Source: Morchella semilibera (taxonomy: Eukaryota > Ascomycota > Pezizomycetes > Pezizales > Morchellaceae). From it: a DNA stretch of 64,000 nucleotides. The DNA lies in the NCBI GenBank assembly GCA_009192285.1, contig WBVU01000003.1, forward strand, positions 4,495,973 to 4,559,972. Direction: 5' to 3'. Under the pieces are notes generated by a model that was given only the letters and a program-made list of their open reading frames with translations, was not told the DNA's origin and searched no databases. Numbering within the stretch: the first letter of the stretch is position 1; each line of letters begins with the position of its first letter. The position numbers were made by a program, and so were the translations under genes. Of this stretch, positions 1 to 10,144 are shown in pieces.

Positions 1-185
1 TTGGGTGAGGCGAGTGGTGAAACGACCCCAAACAACCAAGACCCCTGACGCTCCATGCGCAAGCCCTCTTGATCTCTCCATGCAGAGTTATCAGAGAGGT
101 TCTCGAAGAATTGTTCGGAGGGGGTTATCAAGGCATTGATTATCGATTGGCTATCATCTGAATTCACAAGTGACGACGATGACAT
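1..185 (-). CDS. Partial hypothetical protein, N-terminal end, runs off the window edge
   Basis: On the minus strand an ATG at 185 opens a frame with no stop to base 1 (about 61 codons). The protein starts MSSSSLVNSDDSQ and contains TPSEQFFENLSDNSAW, then RMERQGSWLFGVV. Composition looks like a real soluble N-terminus (Ser-rich start, acidic middle, hydrophobic patch), and the frame is open through a region where other frames carry stops. I do not recognise the family. It would be divergent from the gene starting at 1006, sharing about 820 bp of upstream DNA. It could also be a chance frame, since only one edge is visible. Confidence 0.4.
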   Translation of the reverse strand, partial: MSSSSLVNSDDSQSIINALITPSEQFFENLSDNSAWRDQEGLRMERQGSWLFGVVSPLASP

Positions 186-1005
186 GTATTGAACCGATGG
201 CCATCTTTGGATATTTGAGAAGAGGGGTGGGCTAGAGATGGCTCGATGCGATACCCTGTGGATGGGTACATGTAGTTGGGACAACTACCATGCAGTAATA
301 CCAAGTCCCGTAAAGGGCGGTTAATCATATAGTGGTTTGAATTTATAGAATCGATCATGCTTCCAAGACCGAAAGATCTACTTGTGCCTGGTTCCTCTTC
401 ATCCCGTTGTTCCTCCCCTTCTTTTTCTATCCCATTTACACCACCAATGCTCCGGCAGTTATTGTAGCAGAACGTATCTCTAGATTCACCCTTACCCACC
501 CACTCCTTAAGCACCACGCTCCCTTTGTCTCACTTACGCCGTTTCCTTGTGTCTCTAAGCTTCTCCAATTCTTTGGGCCGGTTCGAAGATATCCCCTGTT
601 AGCTGCCTCATTTTCTCCAGTTCCCTTCTCCGTTCTTACCACCACTCTATACATTCCATTTTTCTTTATCTTCCGCCTCATTTCTCCATTTCTCCTTCTA
701 TTTCTCCTTGACTTTACCTGGGAGCCAGTGCAATTGCCCCAGGTCAGTCTTTTGGATTTGAGGGTTTCCTTCATTCTTCTTTCCTTTTTATACTCAGATT
801 TCTAGAGCTGGGTTGTGTTACCATTGGCGGCAGGTTCTGCACCATCGTATCGCTTTCGGCTCTCTTGGCTAGATCGGTTCCTTTCTGTCATATTTTGAGA
901 TTTCCAGAATTCGATTCAGATTCTTTAAGCAGAGTTGATGGAAAAGAGGAAACAAATTTGATCCGCGACATTTGATTTGGGCCCAGGATAATTTAAGATA
1001 TCGAC
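186..1005. promoter_or_regulatory. Shared upstream region of two divergent genes
   Basis: No convincing coding frame. The right half (about 410-780) is pyrimidine-rich on the plus strand, as is usual for fungal leaders, and leads into the ATG at 1006. One TACATGTA octamer lies at 267-274. Short frames on both strands here lack coding character. Confidence 0.4.
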
Positions 1006-2293
1006 ATGTCTCACCCGTTTTCAAGAATGGCGGAGGACCAGAGATCGGGTGTAGAAAGTCTTATTCCTGGTGGTGGAGCCGCGCGGGATGGAGGTAGTGG
1101 GATTGGCAATGGTGTTGGAACTGGAGTTGGCGCCGGAGTGCGAACCTGGTGGGGGAATAGCAGAGGGAGAGTAAGGGGAAACACCAACGAAATCGTCCCA
1201 AAGCCAACTTCGCAGGAAAATGAAATGGTTACTGTTAGCTCGAACTTCGCTGGCTTATCTCCAGTTATCATGCCTGGCCTCTATAACATACTGGCTACGG
1301 ATTCACCTATACCTCCAAGGCCCAGGTCAAATTCAGTCACGTCTTTGCCACGGCTACCACAAGACTTACAAAATTCGCAGCTTCTAGAGAGGCCCCAACC
1401 TACAATATTAGGGCGTGAAACCCCAGAGGTTTCAGATCCAGTTATGCAAGAAATGGGTCAAGTAGCACAGGCACCTCTAGATATCGAGGCACAGCAGCCA
1501 GTAGCTGCTGAGATGGGAAAATGGTGGCAGAGGGGATCAATCAAAGGGCTGCAGTCGAAATTTATTACAGTTTTGGTGGCTGGGGGATTTCTAGCCATCA
1601 CCCTAGCAATTTGTCGGTCCAATTGATATCAATGACTGAATTTTCCATTTTGCTGACGACTTCAACATATAGACCTCGGCCTAGCGCTTACAAATGACCT
1701 CAGGCTTCGCCATGAATGGCATGTGTTGCTGATCCTGATAATACTAATTGCAACCATGTTCTTTTGTCACGCTCTCGTGCGATTGTGTATATTGGCAACA
1801 AACCCTGGCAGATTGCAGAGGAGCCCGTCCCGTAACCTTTCCAGAATCCCTTCAACATCCGGGCCAGATGGATATGCAAACCCACGGGAGCCTATTAGGA
1901 TACAAACAACCTTTGATCATGATGTTAACGGTATTGGACCGGATGTAACGAAGTTGCCACCACCCGTCTACGGGTTATGGAGGTGCTCGTGAGTGATAAA
2001 TCTATCTGCCGATAATATCTCAGTGTTTCTCTCTTAACATCTTGAATTCTAGTGTGAGGGTAAACCCAAATCAGTTTTACTGGGTCCGGAGAGCAAGCAT
2101 ACAGCAATCAGTAATACCTGAAGGCGGAGAGCCAACAAGTCCTAATAGCCAGAGCACACCACGGCCGCCATCATATGCTTCTGAAGATGGTGTTTCATAT
2201 GCACTATCTGTGGGGAATGTACCACCGATCGCGAGACCACAGCCGCCCTTACAACCGCATTTGTTGGAGGTTCAGTGGTTACAAAATCGCTGA
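1006..2293 (+). CDS. Conserved fungal two-TM membrane protein with two PPxY motifs
   Basis: Three exons: 1006-1612, 1673-1988, 2053-2293. Intron 1 starts GTCGGT (weak donor) and has a CTGAC branch site; intron 2 has a perfect GTGAGT donor. Phases join cleanly into one protein of about 387 residues. Exon 1 is a Gly/Ser/Pro-rich cytosolic-type region ending in a hydrophobic segment (FITVLVAGGFLAITLAI); exon 2 carries a second (LLILIILIATMFFCHAL). They form a hairpin around a short charged loop. The C-terminal tail has PPVYGLWRCSVRVNPN and PRPPSYASEDGVSYAL, a block I associate with an uncharacterised ascomycete family. PPVY and PPSY both match PPxY, the ligand of WW domains in Rsp5/Nedd4 ubiquitin ligases, so a role as a ligase adaptor or substrate in endomembranes is a reasonable inference but untested. 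Start chosen at the first in-frame ATG. Confidence 0.8.
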
Positions 2294-2344
2294 CAGTCCT
2301 AGATTTCAATACTAGATACCATTTCCCCCATAAATCAACGAGTT

Positions 2345-2462
2345 TCCTTCTTCTTCTTCTCCTTCTCCTTCTTCTTCTTCTTCTCCTTCTCCTTCTCCTT
2401 CTTCTTCTCCTTCTTCTTCTCCTTCTCCTTCTCCTTCTTCCCCTTCTTCCCCTTCTTCTTCG
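2345..2462 (+). repeat. CTT/CTC pyrimidine microsatellite
   Basis: About 118 bp of imperfect (CTT)n/(CTC)n lie just downstream of the stop codon at 2293. Read in one frame it gives a poly-Leu stretch, which is not evidence of a gene. Probably in the 3' UTR of the preceding gene. Confidence 0.9.
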
Positions 2463-3138
2463 GCGCCTTGAGCTATGATTTACTGTTGTGTACTATGCTT
2501 CTGGGTTGGTGGTTGTTGGCGACCACAGGTTATTGGGCATGTCTATTGGTTCTTCTCGGGTGTTACTTTTATGTCTTTTATCCTGTATACTTATATTTTC
2601 TTTTGCTCATTTTGTAGTGGCTGGCCAAGTTATTGTTATTTGGTAAGTATTGAAACGTATACGAGTTCGTTAGTATGTGTAAATCTGGCTAGCTGGGGCA
2701 GCGGGCCAAATGTAGTTTATAGGCAAATAACGATGTACATAAACGAGCAGATGGTTTACAGATGGGTCCAGGAACACCGAAAAAAAAACCGACCTCGAGA
2801 CCGGCCCAACTCGAGGTTCCCAGTACACACACACACACACGCATACATCACCTCTCCAGTCCGGGGTACTAGTACACACCCCGCAAAGTTACATGCACTT
2901 ATACTCAATACGACCAATACTCATATGCTGGTACTATCAGAGCTACAACTGCTGAGTTAGGGCTGGGGGTGGACTAATTAAACCAACCGACCGAGTTAGG
3001 TTTTCTTGGCGAAAGTTGGTTTCCGAGTGATACATTGTGAGTGACTACCTACCAGCACCGCAGTGATTTTATTTAGTTGTAATTAGGCAATATTTTGAAT
3101 AACTACCTTCTGTATTCCTTAAGCTGCTAAAACATGTA
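2463..3138. other. Intergenic, no gene seen
   Basis: Contains a short (AC)n run at about 2825-2841. Open frames here lack coding bias or any known motif. Confidence 0.5.
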
Positions 3139-3558
3139 CAGTCGCGTCCGCAAAGTTTTGGCACCCTGTAAAAACATCTGCGATTACAACAAACAAAATA
3201 TTTCGGTCCCTTCATCGAAAGGTATGGCTCGAGAAGTTATGGAGGGTAGGTGTGTAAATTTCGGTGTTTGTAGTAAATCAGTCTATAGAAATTGGGAGAT
3301 CTATCCCATAATTGTACTAGCGCCTAGCCTAACGGTCTAATTCCCATACAAAAAAGATTCCTCTGAGGTTTACACACCCACCCTCTATGCCTTCTCGCGC
3401 CATAGGGTTTCGAAGGGTTGTGATAGACGGCAGTACTATAGGGATATGTAACTATAAATTCTCATTGCAGTCACTCTTATCTGGTCTGGTTGTTTATATC
3501 ACGGTTTGAACTCATGAGCTTCGAGACTGGGGGTGCCAAAACTTTGTGGGCGCGGCTG
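3139..3558. mobile_element. Non-autonomous Tc1/mariner-like element (420 bp), TA duplication
   Basis: The left end begins CAGTCGCGTCCGCAAAGTTT and the right end is its inverted complement with few mismatches (CAGCCGCGCCCACAAAG read inward). Both ends are flanked by TA (3137-3138 and 3559-3560). The inverted similarity continues inward: a GAGGGTAGGTGTGTAAA block near 3242 is mirrored near 3365. CAGT(N)n CAAAGTTTTGGCACC ends are typical of Tc1/mariner inverted repeats. There is no transposase frame, so this is a MITE or foldback derivative. A degraded right-end-like sequence (GGTGCTAGGACTTTACGG) occurs alone near 30021. Confidence 0.85.
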
Positions 3559-3560
3559 TA

Positions 3561-4785
3561 CATTCCCCGAATTTTCAAGATTGGTGTCGAAGTTTTAAGA
3601 CTTTCGCTCTGGGCTATAAGCTACATATACATATAAAAAAGTACTTCAATAACTGTCAAAAAGCCATGCCCTTTCAGGCGAGTTAAGCAAAAGAAACTAA
3701 TTCATCTCGTGGGTGTAGCCACCTGTGGCTGCATGCACTACTCGGGCCATGCAACTCACCTCATCAAAAGATATATATTCATTACCGTGTAATTAAATGT
3801 GATATTCAACTGTACATGTATTAAGCGTGGAAGATACTCTGGAGCCTGTTCATCGCCCGACCCCTCTCCTTGTTTTCCAGAATTTTTTCTTGTTCAGTGG
3901 TTGGGCCGACATTGGGTGTAAGGCCAGGGGCCTGCGAGAAATCTTCCCAACCTGTATATATACATGTATTATATCATTGTAGATAGAGCGGAGGAGGCCG
4001 GGTCGGCGAGACGGAGGGGTTGGCGAGACTCCGACTGCAGACAAGATCCTAATCAAAAGCTCGGCATCAATTTGCTAGTTAAAATCTCCAGACCCCGTCA
4101 CCTTCTCCGTCTCACTGTCGATCCTCCCCATTAACCTAAGCATATGATAGATTTGAGATCGAGTAGAAAGAAATCCCGACGTTGATATTGTTAGAAGCGA
4201 GTGTAGTTTGAGTACTATAAGACCCGCGTTTGCAAGAAATGATCTGTTGTCAAATAACTATAAACCTTTATAATTATGGGCCGAGTTTCCGAATCACATG
4301 TACATCTATCAATATATTTGTCCTTGGGATTGGTTGGAGGCCTAGGTATAGGTATAACGACTTTAATTGCGTTAATTGCAAGATTGGCGCACCCGCAATT
4401 ACAGATCTAGGTATTGTACTTTATATATATACATGTAGTTTAATTCTCCAAACCTCCTCTTAGATGTAGCTTCACATCAATTTACATAATATTAATTCAC
4501 ATTGACCCTCGGCTTATAATTGTATTCTAGTTTCATAAAGCAATGTTCATTGTTCTGAAACCGCATTGCGTCACGAAGGGTCACTCGTCTAATGATCATC
4601 ACGGTATTCATAAATAATCACTCGAATGCCAAGAGGACTAGGCAAATATTGCATGACTCCCCTAATTGGCTATTCCACTTGATACTAATACTACAGGGGG
4701 CGGAAACGAACCAATCACTATACTGATGTATTTAGTATTGTCAAGAAAAAGAAAGCTTTTACTAACAATATACATTGAGTCCAGT
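3561..4785. other. Intergenic AT-rich DNA
   Basis: No supported gene. Holds TACATGTA at 3813, 3961 and 4430, and AT-rich tracts. Confidence 0.5.
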
Positions 4786-4787
4786 TA

Positions 4788-4955
4788 GAGCTATGTCCTG
4801 GACGTATGAGACATTAATTGGAAAGTCTCTCTCACGCATAAACCTGCGAACTTTATGGCACATTGGTAGTATTAATATAAGGACTACAGCTGCAAAGTCC
4901 CAGGTGCTGACGAATAGGAGATTTTTCAATATCTCATACGCCCAGGACATAGCGC
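4788..4955. mobile_element. 168-bp TA-flanked inverted-repeat element
   Basis: About 24-bp inverted ends: GAGCTATGTCCTGGACGTAT at the left and AGCGCTATGTCCTGGGCGTAT read inward from the right. TA flanks both sides (4786-4787, 4956-4957). It is too small to code for a transposase. Its ends are unlike those of the 3139 element, so it belongs to a separate family. Confidence 0.8.
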
Positions 4956-4957
4956 TA

Positions 4958-5617
4958 CATTCATATATATATTTATATTTGCCATAAACATCAACATATG
5001 TATATATATATGTAGTTAATCATAAGTTTTAGGTTTGCATTTGGGGCCTCACGGTGTGATTGAATAACCATACCGCAAAAACTCGACAGTAATGAACGGG
5101 GCTGGGCTGAGACCGTAGGGTGTTTCTTGCATTCTGGTTTGTCGGATGGGTGTATACGTAGAGCCTCAACCGGCATGGAGAGTAGATTTAATGGTCTTGA
5201 CTACATGTAGTAAGAGTACAGTACTCCACCTCAGCCCGTTCGTCACTATCAAGTTTTTGCAGTAGCTACTTGTACTACATGTGCTAAAGCGATTGTATTG
5301 GAGAACACGAGATAATCTCTCTGAAAATCCTCGTAGTTACGTACCAACTACATGTATATTTCTATATCTCATAAAGAGCAGTAATGGCATAAGAAAATAG
5401 TGGTCTAGACTTTCCCACAGTTATTACAGTTAGAATATATCTCCCTAGGCCCCCAATAAATAATATAATTCCAACGCTAATTAAGATAACCGAGTGACCG
5501 TCTATGATGGACGAAATTGTTGTTGTGGCTTGGCTCACGTGACCTGAAGTGACGCTAATGCACTACCTGCAAAAACCTTTGAGCCTCCATCTTCCTTCAC
5601 TCAACCACCAAGTCAAA
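4958..5617. other. Intergenic and RRP7 upstream region
   Basis: No gene seen. TACATGTA at 5202 and 5349. The last 70 bp, CT-rich and ending TCAAAATG, are the likely RRP7 leader. Confidence 0.5.
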
Positions 5618-6637
5618 ATGTCTAGATCACCCACCAGGATAAATGACTACCTCGTCTTACCCATAAGACTTCCAGATGGGGTGGTGGAATCAACTCTGCA
5701 TTATATCTATCTCCACCGACACTCACCTAAAGTCCCTACACCTGACGATTCGAGGTCGCTGTTCGTTGTAAATGTTCCAGTCGATTCAACAGAAGTGCAC
5801 CTGAGGGGACTATTTTCAAGAATTGGGGGTGGAAGGGTTGATAGTGTAACCTTCGACGGGGAGAGCAAGAATAAGAGAAAAGAGGAAGTTACGCTCGCAG
5901 GGTCAAAGAAGAGGAAACGTGTTGACGAGGAAGATGTTGAAGCAGCTGCTGCAGTAAAAACATGGGATCGGGAGCTAAGACAGTCTGGCTCGACAGCAGT
6001 AGTTGTTTTTGTGGATAAAGCGAGCGTTGAAATAACGCTAAAGGCTATTCTCAAAGCGAGTAAGAGTAAGAAACAGGGTGGAATCCCCATTTGGGGGGAG
6101 GGTATTAGCAATGCGAACAAAATACCAGCCTTGGGGATATCACGTATAGCAGCCATCCATTTTTTCTTCCATTGATCGGGTTTAAATTGCCTATAGCTGA
6201 CACATCTATATCTAAAGGCTACTTGACACACCACAACCTTCGTTTCCCTCCTAAGGCAGAGTTGCAATCCTCAATTGATGCGTTTATGGCTGCTTTCGGT
6301 GAGCAGGAGGCTGAGAACACCCGTGCTATAGCTCGACGGAGGCAAGAGCCTGACGAGGACGGTTTTATCACCGTTGTCCGTGGAGGGAGGGTCGCACCAG
6401 CTCGACAAGAAGAGGCAGCGGCCCTTGCAAAAAAGAAAGAGAAAGAAGCCCCTAAAAACTTCTATAGGTTCCAGACCAGAGAGGTCAGGAAAGAAAGACA
6501 TCAACAATTGCTGGCAAAGTTTGAACTAGATAAGAAAAAGGTCGCCGAGAGGAAAAATATGAGAAAATTCAAGGTATGCGAATTATCCCCTAGTCCAGAA
6601 TGCCAACTGCTGACACGGGGGATCTTAGCCGCTGTAA
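5618..6637 (+). CDS. RRP7: Ribosomal RNA-processing protein 7 (Rrp7)
   Basis: Exons 5618-6143, 6197-6573 and 6629-6637 give 303 residues. The third exon is only nine bases (Pro-Leu-stop); the CTGAC branch site and TTAG acceptor before it restore the expected RKFKPL end, whereas read-through into the intron gives an atypical tail. The N-terminal part has the RRM-like block (DDSRSLFVVNVPVDSTEVHLRG) and the C-terminal part has the Rrp7 signature: GYLTHHNLRFPPKAELQSS, then DEDGFITVVRGGR, then FYRFQTREVRKERHQQLL. In yeast Rrp7 acts in the nucleolus in the UTP-C subcomplex of the small-subunit processome for 18S rRNA maturation. A basic low-complexity insert (KNKRKEEV...SKKRKR) separates the halves. 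The start at 5618 was preferred over an upstream in-frame ATG at 5549 because the family begins close to INDYLVLPIRL. Confidence 0.93.
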
Positions 6638-6749
6638 TAATAATCCGTATAATTTAGTCTGTAACTTCAGAAAAAGTAACCTTCTTTAATTTCTTAAAGT
6701 TGATGTCATAAAGCCTTTCGCCCGTACCATAAGTGTGATGTTGCATGTA

Positions 6750-6860
6750 TAGCGGTAGGTAATGAGTGATGGAACGCAGTGATGCCTGTTTTGGTAAAAC
6801 ACCACCAACACTTGGTGTTTGTACTCTCAGGGCGTTCCATCACTTACCACTTGTCGCTGC
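6750..6860 (+). mobile_element. MITE family M1, copy 1
   Basis: Arms TAATGAGTGATGGAAC and GTTCCATCACTTACCA form a hairpin around a conserved core (TGTTTTGGTAAAACAC). The same sequence occurs in inverse orientation at 31544-31672, so this is a dispersed element and not a local terminator. No transposase. The right flank is diverged, so the exact end is uncertain by a few bases. Confidence 0.75.
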
Positions 6861-6966
6861 ACTTAATGAATTAATCAATCGGTGAACCGATCAAGCTCCC
6901 AATGAATTAAACAAAAAAAGCCCTCCTCCCCGGGCGTAAATTTAGCGAGTGACATTGTATGATGTA

Positions 6967-7068
6967 CCGGGTGTTCAGCATAAGTCTGAAGAACTCGATC
7001 AGCCGATTTTGCTGTAAAACAGGGGTATCTGTCTTATCAAATTCTTCAGACTTTAGGTGAACCTCCGG
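6967..7068. mobile_element. 102-bp TA-flanked inverted-repeat element
   Basis: Left end CCGGGTGTTCAGCATAAGTC; the right end read inward is CCGGAGGTTCACCTAAAGTC. The arms span about 27 bp and end in TCTGAAGAA. TA flanks both sides (6965-6966, 7069-7070). It lies about 235 bp upstream of the DMC1 start. Confidence 0.8.
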
Positions 7069-7304
7069 TACTCAAACCCGATGCGTATACGTATACACTT
7101 ATCAGCGAAAAACCTAAATAAAAAACCGACTATGCTAGCGTTATGACTTGTACGCACTGCCAAGCACTGGGCTCATTATACCTTGTCTTTCTCTCCATCA
7201 TCTCTTGAGCATGTCAATCGTAACCTCCAATACGTCCTTCCCGTTCAGTGCCACCATCATTTTAACAGTTAACGCCGTAGCGTTAGGTTTCATCTTATTT
7301 AAAC

Positions 7305-9129
7305 ATGACAAATACTGAGGACTTTGGTGATGTTGATGTTAGTAATACGGTCATTACTAGCAGCTATCCACCCAGCTTACTGATGAGTACTATATTATAG
7401 GATGCCGATTTCATCATGGATGTCGATCAGTTGCAGAACCATGGTACGTTGGGTATCTTCCATCCAAACTCTGCTAGCTGCTGGTGTTAATATGGCACAG
7501 GGATTGGTGCAAGTGACATTTCGAAATTGAAAGCAGCGGGGTATTGGACAATTGCAGTAATTGTCCATCTAAGCACCACTGATCCTTACGAAATTTTACT
7601 AAAATGCATGCATCATAAGGCTGTCTGTGCCGCTACCCGGAGGAATATATCAAAGATTAAAGGTCAGTGTGCCACTTACGTTTCTTGGTGGTTATGAAGC
7701 TAATTACTCATGTGCTACAAAGGATTTTCTGAGCAAAAAACAGAGAAAGTCAAAGAAGCTGCTGTAAAATGCGCTGTATGACTCTCCAATTAATGTCTAT
7801 GCACCATCCTTTAGATTTTAAGATACTAAGTCATTGTAGCCTGCATCCTATAACTTCATTACTGCTTCTGAACTTGGTCACCTCCGTCGTAAAGTATGCC
7901 GCATCTCTACAGGCTCTAAAAGCTTTGACTCAATGCTTGGTGGTGGCATCCAAACTATGTCAATAACCGAAGTCTTCGGCGAGTTTCGCACAGGAAAATC
8001 CCAACTCTCGATGACCGCGGCAGTGATATGCCAACTCCCAAAGGATCATGGCGGGGCGGAGGGTAAAGTTGCATACATTGACACTGAGGGAACATTCCGT
8101 CCAGAGCGAATCAAGCAGATCAGTGAGCGTTTTGGTGTTGATGGAGATGCAGCATGTGAGAATATAATTTACGGAAGGGCATTAAACTCGGAACATCAGT
8201 TGGAGCTTTTGAACGGGCTTTGTCAGAACTTTGCCAGCGGAGAATTTAGATTGTTGGTGAGTATAGGCAGCATTCTCTAAGCATGATTCCATTGACCCTA
8301 AAGGGAAAAGATTGTCGACAGTATCATGGCATGTTTTCGTGTGGATTATTGTGGCCGCGGGGAACTCTCAGAGTAAGTTTTATCAGATAATATATGCTCA
8401 TATCAGCGACTAAACTTTAAACAGACGCCAACAAAAGCTTGGACAGATGTTATCAAAACTCTCACATATGGCTGAAGAGTTTAATGTTGCGGTTCTTTTG
8501 GTATCATTACTTATGCAATCTCCTAATACACATGTATGCATGCCCTTGCTAACCTCAGTAAAGACCAATCAGGTCCAAAGTGACCCAGGTGCTAGTGCTT
8601 TGTTTGCTGGAGCAGATGGGTAGGTGCCTCATAGGAGTGCTAAGACAATAACCTGTTACTAACAATCGTAGGCGTAAACCAGGTATGCCCTCCCAAGAGA
8701 TATCAAAAGTTCATATTAAAGAATAGAGTAACCTAAGAAACCCAAAAGTTGGCGGGTAACGGCACCACTTCTTCCTCGAATTTTGGGTCTTGTTATTTGG
8801 CTAATGATTAATTACACAAAAGACACGTTCTAGCACATGCTTCAGCTACCCGAATTTTATTGGTTTTAACCCTTCTTATATTAGCTTTATATTGCTTCAT
8901 AGGTCTATTCAGTTTTGCTGACTTCTTCACAGCGCAAAGGTCGCGGAGAAGAACGTGTTGCCAAGCTACAAGATAGCCCAGACTGCCCAGAGCGTGAGGC
9001 TACTTACGTTATCACTAACGGGTTTGCCCCCGGGTGTTCCTTGTTTATTTTTTTATTTTTTACCGTTTTGAAGCATGAGCTGAATATGGGAAATATAGTG
9101 GAATCAATGATCCCGAAGCTGCTAAATAA
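7305..9129 (+). CDS. DMC1: Meiotic recombinase Dmc1 (RecA/Rad51 family), 14 exons
   Basis: Exons: 7305-7337, 7401-7443, 7501-7556, 7620-7662, 7723-7775, 7840-8256, 8311-8372, 8425-8500, 8564-8619, 8672-8682, 8749-8755, 8823-8862, 8933-9021, 9099-9129. All phases close to a 338-residue protein, the usual Dmc1 length. Dmc1 forms filaments on single-stranded DNA and performs homologue strand exchange in meiosis. The N-terminal helix-hairpin region ([14 protein letters not shown]) is followed by Walker [10 protein letters not shown] (residues 123-131; Ser replaces the common Thr) and Walker B LLIVD (214-218), then [35 protein letters not shown] and [14 protein letters not shown]. The end, [20 protein letters not shown] then GINDPEAAK, separates it from Rad51. 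Exons 10 and 11 are only 11 and 7 nt. The acceptor of exon 9 is the AG of GTAAAG; an earlier CAG would put a stop in frame. No disruption is visible. Confidence 0.95.
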
Positions 9130-10144
9130 GGGGTGGAATTGGGGTGCGGGAACACGGATCGTGATAAAAGTATAGCTTAGCTGGAACAATGGGAGAAAAC
9201 TCATATGTATTAATGATTTCGGAAGGAATTTTAGTATGTCTGTACGGGGCTCTCTATCTGCGCAATAATATCTCTTGACTGGAGAATTTATCCTAGAGAA
9301 GGGTATACGCGCTCTCTCATATACGACTAGACGTTCATTTAAGCTCACCCAAGCTAATTACTTACCCACAGTGTGGCTTCTGTTGCGCAAGTCAATACCC
9401 GGGGATTCGGGAAAGCTTCGCCCCAGATCTTTTTTCTATTGGGACGCTTCGCGCAACAAATTAATTAAAACTATGCATGGAGTTTGAATCACTGTCGCGT
9501 GTTCACACTCAGCTCTGCTGTGCGACCAAGCCCCCCTTTGTTTTTATCGCTCTCCCTGCAGTGCTCGTACGATTTTCGGTGGAGAAGGAAATAATTGCGT
9601 AGAGACCCACTTGCTGAGTCGAGCTAATGCTCAGAGATCTCATCCGCGTTGAAAGCATTCAATTGGAAACCACTGTTTCAGTCATGGAAAATCACTCATT
9701 ACTGATTATAGTAATCCATTCTCCCAGTTTGGAGAGATCGGCTATGCATGTGAAGTCCTTACGCCTGAGACTTAGGAGAGTGAGTACACTTACTACGACG
9801 AGATCGATCCCTTACGGTATTGTCCCCATATCGTTTTTCCAACAACCATAGCCTTGACAAAATTTATCTTTAAGATATATGGAAAGAAATTCAACGATGG
9901 AAGTATAAAAATATGAACAATGAAGAGAAGTCCTAGTCAACCCTTGAAAAACGTAAAAAACCCAGCCGCCCTAATGAAACCAAGGTAGTAAAGTAGCAGA
10001 TCCGATCCCAGTTGTAAGTTCCATGAAAAATCAGTATGGGGGCTAAGTAGTCAGAATCCATAGAATCAAATTTTCCATGTTCCCAAGTAACAAACGAAAT
10101 CCGTAGTTCCATTTTAGGCCAGAGAAATATATATCTTATGATAT
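9130..10144. other. Intergenic between DMC1 and GIS2 (tail-to-tail)
   Basis: Holds the 3' regions of two convergent genes. A weak inverted pair around GTTGCGCAA/TTGCGCGAA lies at about 9385-9460. No coding sequence supported. Confidence 0.45.

Noticed and set aside
407-805. 132-codon plus-strand frame upstream of the first complete gene
   Set aside because: Ser/Phe/Leu-rich product of a pyrimidine-rich leader; no motif; overlaps an equally open minus frame.
2275-2478. Poly-leucine protein
   Set aside because: It is the CTT/CTC microsatellite read in one frame.
6740-6860. Transcription terminator hairpin after RRP7
   Set aside because: The same hairpin recurs inverted at 31544 and has a conserved core; it is a dispersed element.
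8551-8563. CTCAG as the acceptor before DMC1 exon 9
   Set aside because: It would start the exon with TAA in phase; the AG three codons on gives LLTNQVQSD in frame.
7305-9129. RAD51 instead of DMC1
   Set aside because: [25 protein letters not shown] and the GINDPEAAK end are Dmc1-like; Rad51 has a different segment after the GG motif.
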